From Streptomyces sp. NBC_00691 (lineage in GTDB: Bacteria; Actinomycetota; Actinomycetes; Streptomycetales; Streptomycetaceae): a stretch of DNA of 64,000 nt. Below, piece after piece: positions 37,326-45,896 of this stretch. Within the stretch, counting starts at the first letter, position 1. Every line of letters begins with the position of its first letter. The DNA is taken from contig NZ_CP109007.1 in the NCBI RefSeq assembly GCF_036226665.1, forward strand, positions 5,496,501 through 5,560,500. The letters run 5' to 3'. The notes under the pieces are model-generated. The model was not told the DNA's origin. It did no database searches and saw only the letters and a list, made by a program, of their open reading frames with translations. The position numbers and the translations under genes are program-made.

Positions 37326-38756
37326 TCAGGCGTGCTCGCCGCCACCGAGGTGGTGGACGCGGACCATGTTCGTCGTGCCGGGGACGCCGGGGGGCGAGCC
37401 GGCGGTGATGATCATGGTGTCGCCGGCGTTGTGGCGCTGGAGCTTCAGGAGCTCGGCGTCCACCAGGTCGACCATCGCGTCCGTGTTGTCCACGTGCGGG
37501 ACGACGAAGGACTCGACGCCCCAGCTCAGGGTGAGCTGGTTGCGGGTGTTCTCGTCCGTGGTGAAGGCGAGGATCGGCTGCTGGACGCGGTAGCGCGAGA
37601 GGCGGCGGGCGGTGTCGCCGGACTGGGTGAAGGCGACCAGGGCCTTGCCGCCCAGGAAGTCGGCGATCTCGCAGGCCGCGCGGGCGACGGAACCGCCCTG
37701 GGTACGCGGCTTCTTGCCGGGCACCAGGGGCTGGAGGCCCTTGGAGAGCAGCTCCTCCTCGGCCGCGGCGACGATCTTCGACATCGTCTTCACGGTCTCG
37801 ATCGGGTACGCGCCGACCGAGGACTCGGCCGACAGCATGACCGCGTCCGCGCCGTCGAGGATCGCGTTGGCGACGTCGCTCGCCTCGGCGCGGGTCGGCC
37901 GCGAGTTGGTGATCATCGACTCCATCATCTGGGTCGCGACGATCACCGGCTTGGCGTTGCGGCGGCACATCTCCACGAGGCGCTTCTGCACCATCGGGAC
38001 CTTCTCGAGCGGGTACTCGACGGCGAGGTCGCCGCGGGCCACCATGACCGCGTCGAAGGCCGCGACGACGGCCTCCATGTTCTCCACGGCCTGCGGCTTC
38101 TCGACCTTGGCGATGACGGGGACCCGGCGGCCCTCCTCGTCCATCACCTTGTGGACGTCCTTGACGTCGTCGGCGTCACGGACGAAGGAGAGCGCGACCA
38201 TGTCGCAGCCCATGCGGAGCGCGAAGCGGAGGTCGTCGACGTCCTTCTCGGACAGCGCGGGGACGTTGACCGCCGCACCGGGCAGGTTGATGCCCTTGTG
38301 GTCGGAGATGACACCGCCCTCGACGACGATGGTCTTGACCCGGGGGCCCTCGACCTCGACGACCCGCAGCTCGACGTTGCCGTCGTTGATCAGGACCTGG
38401 TCGCCCTTGGAGACATCGCCGGGCAGGCCCTTGTAGGTGGTGCCGCAGATGGACTTGTCACCGGGGACGTCCTCGGTGGTGATGGTGAACTCGTCACCGC
38501 GCACCAGCTCGACCGGGCCCTCGGCGAAGGTCTCGAGACGGATCTTGGGGCCCTGGAGGTCGGCGAGCACGCCGACGGCACGACCGGTGTCCGCGGAGAC
38601 CTGCCGGACGCGGTCGTACCGCTCCTGGTGTTCCGCCTGGGAACCGTGGCTGAAGTTGAATCGGGCCACGTTCATGCCGGCCTCGATGAGAGCCTTCAGC
38701 TGCTCATAGGAGTCGACGGCGGGGCCCAGCGTGCAGACGATTTTGGAACGGCGCAT
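37326..38756 (-). CDS. pyk: Pyruvate kinase
   Basis: 476 aa. It shows RSKIVCTLGPAVDS, the substrate-binding KIRLETF and MVARGDLAVEYP, catalytic Lys in IAKVEKPQAVENM, and PTRAEASDVANAILDG. It converts PEP and ADP to pyruvate and ATP. In S. coelicolor the equivalent is one of two pyruvate kinases (recalled as pyk2, next to ackA-pta). ATG 38756 has no good ribosome site but is preceded by a TAGGAT -10 within 10 bases, suggesting a nearly leaderless transcript. Confidence 0.96.
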   Translation of the reverse strand: MRRSKIVCTLGPAVDSYEQLKALIEAGMNVARFNFSHGSQAEHQERYDRVRQVSADTGRAVGVLADLQGPKIRLETFAEGPVELVRGDEFTITTEDVPGDKSICGTTYKGLPGDVSKGDQVLINDGNVELRVVEVEGPRVKTIVVEGGVISDHKGINLPGAAVNVPALSEKDVDDLRFALRMGCDMVALSFVRDADDVKDVHKVMDEEGRRVPVIAKVEKPQAVENMEAVVAAFDAVMVARGDLAVEYPLEKVPMVQKRLVEMCRRNAKPVIVATQMMESMITNSRPTRAEASDVANAILDGADAVMLSAESSVGAYPIETVKTMSKIVAAAEEELLSKGLQPLVPGKKPRTQGGSVARAACEIADFLGGKALVAFTQSGDTARRLSRYRVQQPILAFTTDENTRNQLTLSWGVESFVVPHVDNTDAMVDLVDAELLKLQRHNAGDTMIITAGSPPGVPGTTNMVRVHHLGGGEHA

Positions 38757-38764
38757 GAGGCGGA

Positions 38765-38797
38765 TCCTATCGGTTTGTTTCGCTGCGGAATATTCCG
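38765..38797 (-). promoter_or_regulatory. Candidate pyk promoter and CGGAATATTCCG palindrome
   Basis: On the minus strand TAGGAT (38770-38765) lies nine bases before the start codon. A perfect 12-bp palindrome CGGAATATTCCG (38786-38797) sits about where a -35 would be, a possible operator. Confidence 0.5.
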
Positions 38798-38830
38798 ACT
38801 GGCGGAAAGTACAAATGGGCGCGGGGTCGC

Positions 38831-40114
38831 TCAGGCGTTCACTTCTCCGAGTGTTTCTCCGGGCCTTTCGCCGGGCGTTTCCGCGGGCCTTTCCCCGGGT
38901 GCCTCCCCGCCCACCAGAGCGAAGGCCTGACGGGCGATCTCCAGCTCCTCGTCCGTCGGCACCACGGCGACCGCCACCCGCGCGTAGTTCGGCGAGATCA
39001 GCCGTGCCTCGTCCGACCGCACCGCGTTGAGGTCCGCGTCCACCGCGAGCCCCAGCTCCTCCAGGCCCGCGATCGCGGCCGCCCGCACCGGGGCCGCGTT
39101 CTCCCCGACGCCCGCCGTGAACACCACCGCGTCCACCCGGCCGAGCACGGCGTAGTACGCCCCGATGTACTTCTTGAGCCGGTGGATGTAGATGTCGAAG
39201 GCGAGCGCCGCCCGCTCGTCGCCCTCGTCGATCCGGCGGCGGATCTCCCGCATGTCGTTGTCACCGCAGAGCCCCACCAGGCCGGACCTCTTGTTCAGCA
39301 GGACGTCGATGTCGTCCGCCGACATGCCCGCCACCCGCTTGAGGTGGAAGGTGACAGCCGGGTCGATGTCGCCCGAGCGGGTCCCCATGACCAGGCCCTC
39401 CAGCGGCGTCAGACCCATCGAGGTGTCCACGCACCGGCCGCCGCGCACCGCCGAGGCCGACGCGCCGTTGCCCAGGTGCAGCACGATCACGTTCACCTCC
39501 TCCGGCTCCTTGCCGAGCAGCCGCGCCGTCTCCCGCGACACGTAGGCGTGCGAGGTGCCGTGGAAGCCGTACCGCCGGATCCGGTACGCGTCGGCCGTCT
39601 CCACGTCGATCGCGTACCGCGCCGCCGACTCCGGCATCGTCGTGTGGAACGCCGTGTCGAAGACCGCGACCTGCGGCAGGTCGGGGCGGAGCGCCATCGC
39701 CGTACGGATGCCCGTGAGGTTCGCCGGATTGTGCAGCGGCGCCACCGGCACCAGCCGCTCGATCTCCGCCAGCACCTCGTCGTCGACGACCGTCGGCTCG
39801 GTGAACCGCAGCCCGCCGTGCACCACCCGGTGGCCGATCGCCGCCAGCTCGGGGGAGTCGAGCCCGAGCCCGTCCGCCGCCAGCTCCTCGGCGACCGCCT
39901 TCAGCGCGGCCGCGTGGTCGGCGATCGGGCCGTCCTTCTCCCGCTTCTCGCCGCCCCCGCCCTGGAGCGGGGTGTGCACGAGCCGCGAGGTCTCCTCGCC
40001 GATGCGCTCCACCAGCCCCTGGGCCAGGCGGCTGTCGTCACGCATGTCGAGCAGCTGGTACTTCACCGACGAGGAGCCGGAGTTGAGGACCAGGACGCGA
40101 GTGGGGGTTGTCAT
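38831..40114 (-). CDS. ackA: Acetate kinase
   Basis: 427 aa with kinase motifs VLVLNSGSSSVKYQL, HRVVHGGLRF, GFHGTSHAYVS, LGNGASASAV and FTAGVGENA. It makes acetyl phosphate from acetate and ATP. The C-terminal 28 residues extend past the normal end with a GERPAETPGERPGETLGE repeat (12-bp units in DNA, 38838-38910). It overlaps pta by four bases (ATGA), so the two are cotranslated. Confidence 0.95.
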   Translation of the reverse strand: MTTPTRVLVLNSGSSSVKYQLLDMRDDSRLAQGLVERIGEETSRLVHTPLQGGGGEKREKDGPIADHAAALKAVAEELAADGLGLDSPELAAIGHRVVHGGLRFTEPTVVDDEVLAEIERLVPVAPLHNPANLTGIRTAMALRPDLPQVAVFDTAFHTTMPESAARYAIDVETADAYRIRRYGFHGTSHAYVSRETARLLGKEPEEVNVIVLHLGNGASASAVRGGRCVDTSMGLTPLEGLVMGTRSGDIDPAVTFHLKRVAGMSADDIDVLLNKRSGLVGLCGDNDMREIRRRIDEGDERAALAFDIYIHRLKKYIGAYYAVLGRVDAVVFTAGVGENAAPVRAAAIAGLEELGLAVDADLNAVRSDEARLISPNYARVAVAVVPTDEELEIARQAFALVGGEAPGERPAETPGERPGETLGEVNA

Positions 40115-42204
40115 GCCGGGAGCTCCTGACCCTGGGCGGGGACCTGGGACTGGATCGCCGTGATGGCGACCGTGTTGACGATGTCGCTGACGAGCGCGCC
40201 CCGCGAGAGGTCGTTCACGGGCTTGCGCAGACCCTGCAGCACCGGACCGACGGCCACGGCGCCGGCCGAACGCTGCACGGCCTTGTAGGTGTTGTTGCCG
40301 GTGTTGAGGTCGGGGAAGATCAGCACGGTCGCCTGCCCCGCCACCTCCGAGCCCGGCAGCTTCGTCGCCGCGACCGAGGGCTCGACGGCGGCGTCGTACT
40401 GGATGGGTCCCTCGATGCGCAGCTCCGGGTGCGCCTCGCGGACCAGCTTCGTCGCCTCCCGCACCTTGTCCACGTCGGCGCCCGAGCCCGACGTGCCGGT
40501 CGAGTACGAGAGCATCGCCAGCCGCGGCTCGACGCCGAAACGGGCCGCGGTGGCCGCCGACTGGACCGCGATGTCCGCGAGCTGCTCGGCGTTCGGGTCC
40601 GGGTTGACCGCGCAGTCGCCGTACACGAGGACCTTGTCGGCGAGGCACATGAAGAAGACCGACGAGACGATCGACGCGTCCGGCTTCGTCTTGATGATCT
40701 CGAAGGCCGGGCGGATCGTCGCCGCCGTGGAGTGCACCGAACCGGAGACCATGCCGTCGGCCAGACCCTCCTGGACCATCAGCGTGCCGAAGTAGTTGAC
40801 GTCCGAGACCACGTCGTACGCCAGCTCCACGGTCACGCCCTTGTGGGCCCGCAGCGCCGCGTACTTCTCGGCGAACGAGTCCCGCAGCTCCGAGGTCGCC
40901 GGGTCGATCAGCTGGGTGCCGGCGAGCGCGATGCCCAGATCGGCGGCCTTCTTGCGGATGACCTCGACGTCGCCGAGCAGCGTCAGGTCGCACACGTCAC
41001 GGCGCAGCAGCACGTCGGCGGCGCGCAGCACCCGCTCCTCGGTGCCCTCCGGGAGCACCACCCGGCGCCGGTCGGCGCGCGCCTGCTCGATGAGCTCGTG
41101 CTCGAACATCATCGGGGTGACCCGGCCGCTGCGGGCCACCGAGATCCGCTTGAGCAGGTCGGCCGTGTCCACGTGCCGCTCGAACAGACCGAGGGCCGTC
41201 TCCGCCTTGCGCGGGGTGGCCGCGTTCAGCTTGCCCTCCAGGGCGAAGAGTTCGGTAGCGGTCGGGAAGCTGTTGCCCGCTACGGAGATGACCGGGGTGC
41301 CCGGCGCGAGCCGGGCCGCCAGGGTCAGGATCTCGTCGCTGGGCCGCTCGTTCAGGGTGAGCAGCACCCCGGCGATCGGCGGGGTGCCGGCCGAGTGCGC
41401 GGCCAGCGCCCCGACGACCAGGTCGGCCCGGTCCCCGGGGGTGACGACCAGACAGCCCGGGGTCAGCGCGTTGAGGAAGTTCGGCAGCATCGCCCCGCCG
41501 AAGACGAAGTCCAGCGCGTCGCGCGCGAGGCCCGCGTCGTCGCCGAGGACCACGGAGGCGCCGAGCGCGTGCTTGATCTGCGCGACGGTGGGCGCGGCGA
41601 GCGCCGGCTCGTCCGGCAGGACGTAGCAGGGCACGGGGACCCGGGCCGCGAGCCGCTCGGCGATGACCTCCCGGTCCTCGCCCGCCACCCGGTTGACGAC
41701 CATCGCGAGCACGTCGCAGCCGAGTCCGTCGTACGCCCGGAAGGCGTTGCGCGCCTCGGACCGTACGGACTCCGCGGACTGGCCCTTGCCGCCGACGACC
41801 GGTATGACGGAGGCGCCGAACTCGTTGGCGAGCCGCGCGTTGAGCGCCAGCTCGTCGGGGAGCTGGGTGGCGGCGAAGTCGGTGCCGAGGACGAGGACGA
41901 CCTCGTAGTCGCGGGCGACCGTGTGGAAGCGGTCGACCAGCTGCGACACCAGCTCGTCGGTGCCCCGTTCGGCCTGCAGCGCGGAGGCCTCGTGGTAGTC
42001 CATGCCGTAGACCGTCGAGGCGTCCTGCGAGAGCCGGTAGCGGGTGCGCAGCAGGTCGAAGAGCCGGTCGGGACCGTCGTGCACCAGCGGCCGGAACACC
42101 CCCACCCGGTCCACCTGGCGGGTGAGGAGCTCCATGACTCCCAGCTCGACGACCTGACGGCCGTCTCCGCGGTCGATCCCGGTCACGTACACGCTGCGCG
42201 TCAC
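40111..42204 (-). CDS. pta: Phosphate acetyltransferase
   Basis: 697 aa, long-type Pta. The N-terminal BioD-like P-loop domain is degenerate (VTGIDRGDG), a central DRTGG domain follows, then the C-terminal PTA domain with GTFSSG-like SSVFFM, SYSTGTSGSGADVDKV and PDLNTGNNTYKAVQRS. It converts acetyl-CoA and phosphate to acetyl phosphate. GTG 42204 has GGAGA eight bases upstream and gives the standard MTRSVYVTGI. pfkA is divergent from it. Confidence 0.95.
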   Translation of the reverse strand: MTRSVYVTGIDRGDGRQVVELGVMELLTRQVDRVGVFRPLVHDGPDRLFDLLRTRYRLSQDASTVYGMDYHEASALQAERGTDELVSQLVDRFHTVARDYEVVLVLGTDFAATQLPDELALNARLANEFGASVIPVVGGKGQSAESVRSEARNAFRAYDGLGCDVLAMVVNRVAGEDREVIAERLAARVPVPCYVLPDEPALAAPTVAQIKHALGASVVLGDDAGLARDALDFVFGGAMLPNFLNALTPGCLVVTPGDRADLVVGALAAHSAGTPPIAGVLLTLNERPSDEILTLAARLAPGTPVISVAGNSFPTATELFALEGKLNAATPRKAETALGLFERHVDTADLLKRISVARSGRVTPMMFEHELIEQARADRRRVVLPEGTEERVLRAADVLLRRDVCDLTLLGDVEVIRKKAADLGIALAGTQLIDPATSELRDSFAEKYAALRAHKGVTVELAYDVVSDVNYFGTLMVQEGLADGMVSGSVHSTAATIRPAFEIIKTKPDASIVSSVFFMCLADKVLVYGDCAVNPDPNAEQLADIAVQSAATAARFGVEPRLAMLSYSTGTSGSGADVDKVREATKLVREAHPELRIEGPIQYDAAVEPSVAATKLPGSEVAGQATVLIFPDLNTGNNTYKAVQRSAGAVAVGPVLQGLRKPVNDLSRGALVSDIVNTVAITAIQSQVPAQGQELPA

Positions 42205-42548
42205 GCCGTGGTCTCCTGTCCAGTCCTGCGGAAAACGGGACTCACGGAGCCGGGGCGGGCGTGCCGTCGCGGCACGCTCGCGGCCCGTACGCCGGTCGAC
42301 GCCGTCGTCCCTCGCGTCCACCGGCTGTGCTCAGAAAGCCCCGATAGGGCGGCATTACCCCCTTGACAATACCCCCGCCGATGGTTAGGTCGCCCGCCGG
42401 ACGAAGGGCCCGGAACCCCGGGACGAAAGGCCTCCGCGAGCACCCCGGGAGGGACGCGCGGAGCGGCCGCGAGCGCGCCCCTCATGCCGGGCGTGTGAGA
42501 ATCGCTCTGGCTCACCACGGAACGCGACCGAGCAGGAGACACAGCACG
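42205..42548. other. Divergent pta-pfkA intergenic region
   Basis: 344 bp without a gene. It holds the TTGACA-N17-TAGGTC promoter (42363-42391) facing pfkA. The first 140 bp carry the pta promoter; nothing else stands out. Confidence 0.65.
42363..42391 (+). promoter_or_regulatory. sigma-70-type promoter of pfkA
   Basis: TTGACA (42363-42368), 17-bp spacer, TAGGTC (42386-42391). The predicted leader is about 150 nt before the ATG at 42549, long enough for extra control. Confidence 0.65.
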
Positions 42549-43574
42549 ATGCGCATCGGAGTTCTCACCGCAGGCGGCGACTGCCCCGGCCTGAACGCAG
42601 TGATCCGGTCGGTCGTGCACCGGGCGCTGACCGGCCACGACGACGAGGTCATCGGCTTCGAGGACGGCTTCAAGGGCCTCCTCGACGGCCACTACCGCCC
42701 CCTCGACCTCAATGCCGTCAGCGGCATCCTGGCCCGCGGCGGCACCATCCTCGGCTCCGCGCGCCTGGAGCGGAACCGGCTGGCCGAGGCCGCCGCGACC
42801 GCCCCCGACCTGGCCCGCGAGTACGGCATCGACGTCCTCATCCCGATCGGCGGCGAAGGCACCCTGACCGCCGCCCGGATGCTCTCCGACGCCGGCATGC
42901 CCGTCGTCGGCGTCCCGAAGACCATCGACAACGACATCTCGTCCACGGACCGCACCTTCGGCTTCGACACCGCCGTCGGCGTCGCCACCGAGGCGATGGA
43001 CCGCCTCAAGACCACCGCCGAGTCCCACCAGCGGGTGATGGTCGTCGAGGTGATGGGCCGCCACGCCGGCTGGATCGCCCTGGAGTCCGGCATGGCCGGC
43101 GGCGCGCACGGCATCTGCCTCCCCGAGCGGCCCTTCGAGGTCGACGACCTGGTCAAGATGGTCGAGGAACGCTTCGCGCGCGGCAAGAAGTTCGCCGTCA
43201 TCTGCGTCGCCGAGGGAGCCCATCCCGTCGAGGGCTCGATGGAGTACAAGAAGGGCGAGATCGACCAGTTCGGCCACGAGCGCTTCCAGGGCATCGGCAA
43301 CCAGCTCGCCGTCGAGCTGGAGCGGCGCCTCGGCAAGGAGGCCCGCCCCGTCATCCTCGGCCACGTCCAGCGCGGCGGCACGCCGACCGCGTACGACCGG
43401 GTGCTCGCGACCCGCTTCGGCTGGCACGCGGTGGAGGCCGCGCACCGCGGCGAGTTCGGCAGGATGACGGCGCTGCGGGGCACGGGCGTCGAGATGGTCC
43501 CGCTGGCCGAGGCGGTCACCCGCCTCAAGACCGTCCCGGAGGACCGCATCCGCGAGGCGGAGTCCGTCTTCTGA
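42549..43574 (+). CDS. pfkA: 6-phosphofructokinase
   Basis: 341 aa. Active-site motifs GGDCPGLN (9-16), GGEGT (101-105) and PKTIDND (123-129). Gly104 indicates ATP use, whereas Lys124 is the residue usual in pyrophosphate-dependent enzymes, so the pair Gly104/Lys124 is the mixed state found in Streptomyces PfkA. It phosphorylates fructose 6-phosphate. The start MRIGVLTAGGD is standard. It is divergent from pta and monocistronic; a repeat array and terminator follow. Confidence 0.94.
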   Translation: MRIGVLTAGGDCPGLNAVIRSVVHRALTGHDDEVIGFEDGFKGLLDGHYRPLDLNAVSGILARGGTILGSARLERNRLAEAAATAPDLAREYGIDVLIPIGGEGTLTAARMLSDAGMPVVGVPKTIDNDISSTDRTFGFDTAVGVATEAMDRLKTTAESHQRVMVVEVMGRHAGWIALESGMAGGAHGICLPERPFEVDDLVKMVEERFARGKKFAVICVAEGAHPVEGSMEYKKGEIDQFGHERFQGIGNQLAVELERRLGKEARPVILGHVQRGGTPTAYDRVLATRFGWHAVEAAHRGEFGRMTALRGTGVEMVPLAEAVTRLKTVPEDRIREAESVF

Positions 43575-43650
43575 CGTCCGTGACCTGACGCCCGTCCTCT
43601 GACGCCCGTCCTCTGGCGTGCGTCTTCCGGCGTGCGTCCTCCGGCGTCCA
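43572..43650 (+). repeat. 14-bp degenerate tandem repeat after pfkA
   Basis: Five full 14-bp units and a partial sixth of the pattern tGACGCCCGTcctc, starting at 43572, 43586, 43600, 43614, 43628 and 43642, drift toward GGCGTGCGT. No coding sense is apparent in any frame. Confidence 0.75.
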
Positions 43651-43943
43651 GCGGGCTCGTCCTGCGCCGTCCGCGCGGGGCGGCCCGAACGGCCCCCCCG
43701 TCGGGACCTCCGTCCCGACCCGTCCCGGATTCCCTCCGGGACCCCGCACCACCCGAGTGGCCCCGACCGTCCCCCCGTGGACGGTCGGGGCCACTCCGCT
43801 GTGCTCGGCATCACCCGTGGAAATGCCGGGTTCCACTCTTGAGCCGGAGCCCGAGATCAACAAGGCTTGGGGCTTGTCCCGGACATGTCCCAACCCCCGT
43901 CCGGGAGAGTTCGGTGGGTTCGGTCGAAGGGGAAGAGGCGCGG
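43575..43943. other. Intergenic region with repeats and terminator
   Basis: 369 bp between pfkA and the XRE-type gene. It contains the 14-bp repeat array and the long hairpin at 43755-43796; otherwise nothing, apart from the promoter region of the gene at 43944. Confidence 0.7.
43755..43796 (+). terminator. 18-bp hairpin terminator
   Basis: Arms from GAGTGGCCCCGACCGTCC and its complement form a perfect 18-bp stem with a 6-nt loop, about 180 bp after pfkA. It probably stops pfkA transcripts. Confidence 0.8.
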
Positions 43944-45023
43944 ATGGCACCGGGGCGGCACACCCCTGACCCACGGGAGGCACGCACCCCCGCCGAGTTC
44001 CTCGCGCTCCTCCAGGCCCTCAAGGACTGGTCGGGCCTCACCTATCGCGAACTCTCGTCCCGTGCGGAGACCGACGGGGACGTGCTGCCCCGGTCCACCG
44101 TGGCGAACATGCTGGCCCGCGCGACCCTGCCCCGCGAGGAACTGCTGACCGCCTTCGTCCGCGCCTGCGGGGTGACACCGGCCGAGCTGGAGGAATGGCG
44201 GACGGTACGGGCAGAGCTGGCGGGACGGGGGGCGTACGGACCCGCCGTCGCGGGCGCGGATCCGAGTGCGGACGCGGATGCCGGTCCCGAGACGGTGGGG
44301 CCGGAGGCGCCCGACGCTCCCGTGACGGCCGGTCCGCCACCCTCCTGGCCCGGGCACGGACACGGGCCCGAGGACGGGGGCGACGCTGGGACCGGGCCGC
44401 ACGGCGACGGGGCCGGCACCTCGTCCCGCATACGGCGCGCGCTCGTCTCCACCGTCGCCGTGGCCGGGCTCGTCCTCGCCGGGGTGAGCGTGGTGGCCCT
44501 CCTCCGCGACGGCGGCACCGGACCCGCGGGTCACCCGCCCCGAACCCCCACCGCCGTGGCGCCCGCCGCCGGGGACGTACGCATCCGGGTGGCCGGCACC
44601 GACTTCTGCCTCGCGGAGCGGCGCGGGACCCGCACCGGGCAGGTCCATCAGGTCCCGTGCGCCGAAACGGACTTCCCGCTGTACTCCCTCGCCGAGGTGG
44701 GCGGCGGCCGGTGGAGGATCGTCTCCGACCACCCCGACTTCGGCCCCGGCTGCTCCGGCATACCCTCCGGCGGCCGGATACCCGGCTCCGCGTACGAGGA
44801 CTCCGAGTGCGGGGACCCCAGCCGGGTCGAGGCCTTCGTCCTGGAGCCGTACGGCACTCCCGAGGGCCCGGTCCGCGGCTACCGGATCGTCCCGGTCGGC
44901 TCCGCGACCCCCGGCACCTGCGTCACCGTGGGCGGCGACCGGGAAGCCGCCTGGGCGAAGCTGGCCCAGGCGCCCTGTACGCCGGACGCGGCGGGCCAGC
45001 TCTTCTCCTTCGAGCGGCGCTAG
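43944..45023 (+). CDS. Membrane-anchored XRE-type protein
   Basis: 359 aa. An N-terminal helix-turn-helix (about 12-85; LTYRELSSRAETDG, LPRSTVANMLARATLP) precedes a Pro/Gly-rich linker, one membrane span (about 164-182, STVAVAGLVLAGVSVVALL) and an extracytoplasmic domain with six or more Cys (FCLAER, VPCAET, GCSGIP, ECGDPS, TCVTV, APCTPD), probably disulfide-bonded. ATG 43944 has GGGGAAGAGG upstream. Such proteins may couple envelope sensing to DNA binding. It is convergent with the phosphatase gene. Confidence 0.85.
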   Translation: MAPGRHTPDPREARTPAEFLALLQALKDWSGLTYRELSSRAETDGDVLPRSTVANMLARATLPREELLTAFVRACGVTPAELEEWRTVRAELAGRGAYGPAVAGADPSADADAGPETVGPEAPDAPVTAGPPPSWPGHGHGPEDGGDAGTGPHGDGAGTSSRIRRALVSTVAVAGLVLAGVSVVALLRDGGTGPAGHPPRTPTAVAPAAGDVRIRVAGTDFCLAERRGTRTGQVHQVPCAETDFPLYSLAEVGGGRWRIVSDHPDFGPGCSGIPSGGRIPGSAYEDSECGDPSRVEAFVLEPYGTPEGPVRGYRIVPVGSATPGTCVTVGGDREAAWAKLAQAPCTPDAAGQLFSFERR

Positions 45024-45084
45024 AACGCTGTCGCCGACCTCCGTCCGCCCCGCGGGCGACGACGCGGGCCTGACGACAGGGCAC

Positions 45085-45825
45085 CTAGTCCGTCTTCACC
45101 AGGCGGGTTCTGAGCGCCGTCACCACCGCCGGGTCGAGTCCGACGTGGCCGGTGACGTATCCGTCCACGGAGCCGTACCGCGCGCGCAGGTCCCCGAGGA
45201 AGAGCCGCATGATGTCGGCCGGGGCCCGGCCGTAGCCCGGCCAGCGGAGTTCGCGGCCGGGGTGGGAGGCACGCCAGTCGGCGATCAGCCGCTCGGTGGC
45301 CAGCTCGGTGAGCGCGAAGTCCGCGAGGATCTCCTCGTCGGGAACGCCCACGAGGGCGAGGACGACGGCGGCCAGCAGCCCCGTACGGTCCTTGCCGGAC
45401 GCGCAGTGGAAGACGACCGGGCCGTCGGCGGCGGCGATGACCTCCAGGGCCGTGCGCAGTTCCACCGCGCCGTCCTCGGCGACCTCGGCGAACCGGTCGG
45501 CGAGGTAGCGCCAGGGGTCGAGCGCGGGGTCGATCTCCGCCTGGTCGTAGGGGCGGTGCTCGATGGAGAGGTTGTGCCAGGAGACGTCCTCGGTCTCCGG
45601 AAGGCGGCCCTTGGCGGCGATCTCCCACGGGTAGCGCAGGTCGATCACCGTGGTCACGTCGAGCGCCCGGAAGCGCTCCAGATCGACGGGGTCGGCGCCC
45701 GCGAGCTTGGCGAGGGAGTCGGAGCGGTAGAGGGTCTCCCACCGGACGGTCCCGCCGTCGGCGGTCCGATAGCCGCCCAGGTCACGGAAGTTGTGGAGCC
45801 GTTCGAAGGGTATGTGTCGTCTCAC
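45085..45825 (-). CDS. Tyrosine-protein phosphatase (DSP/PTP-like)
   Basis: 246 aa. Contains the signature HCASGKDRTG (P-loop) and an N-terminal FERLHNFRDLGGYRTADGG region typical of bacterial tyrosine phosphatases of the Y_phosphatase3 type. It would dephosphorylate phosphotyrosine or phosphoinositide substrates. GTG 45825 (MRRHIPFERLHNF) is used; an in-frame ATG at 45876 would add 17 residues. Neither has a strong ribosome site. It lies 71 bp downstream of the XRE regulator on the same strand, perhaps cotranscribed. Confidence 0.88.
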   Translation of the reverse strand: MRRHIPFERLHNFRDLGGYRTADGGTVRWETLYRSDSLAKLAGADPVDLERFRALDVTTVIDLRYPWEIAAKGRLPETEDVSWHNLSIEHRPYDQAEIDPALDPWRYLADRFAEVAEDGAVELRTALEVIAAADGPVVFHCASGKDRTGLLAAVVLALVGVPDEEILADFALTELATERLIADWRASHPGRELRWPGYGRAPADIMRLFLGDLRARYGSVDGYVTGHVGLDPAVVTALRTRLVKTD

Positions 45826-45896
45826 GGCGCCAGCGTACGGGCCGGAATGAGGTGGCCCGCGGACGACGCGGGTCATGCAGGATCGGGAAGAGAGAC

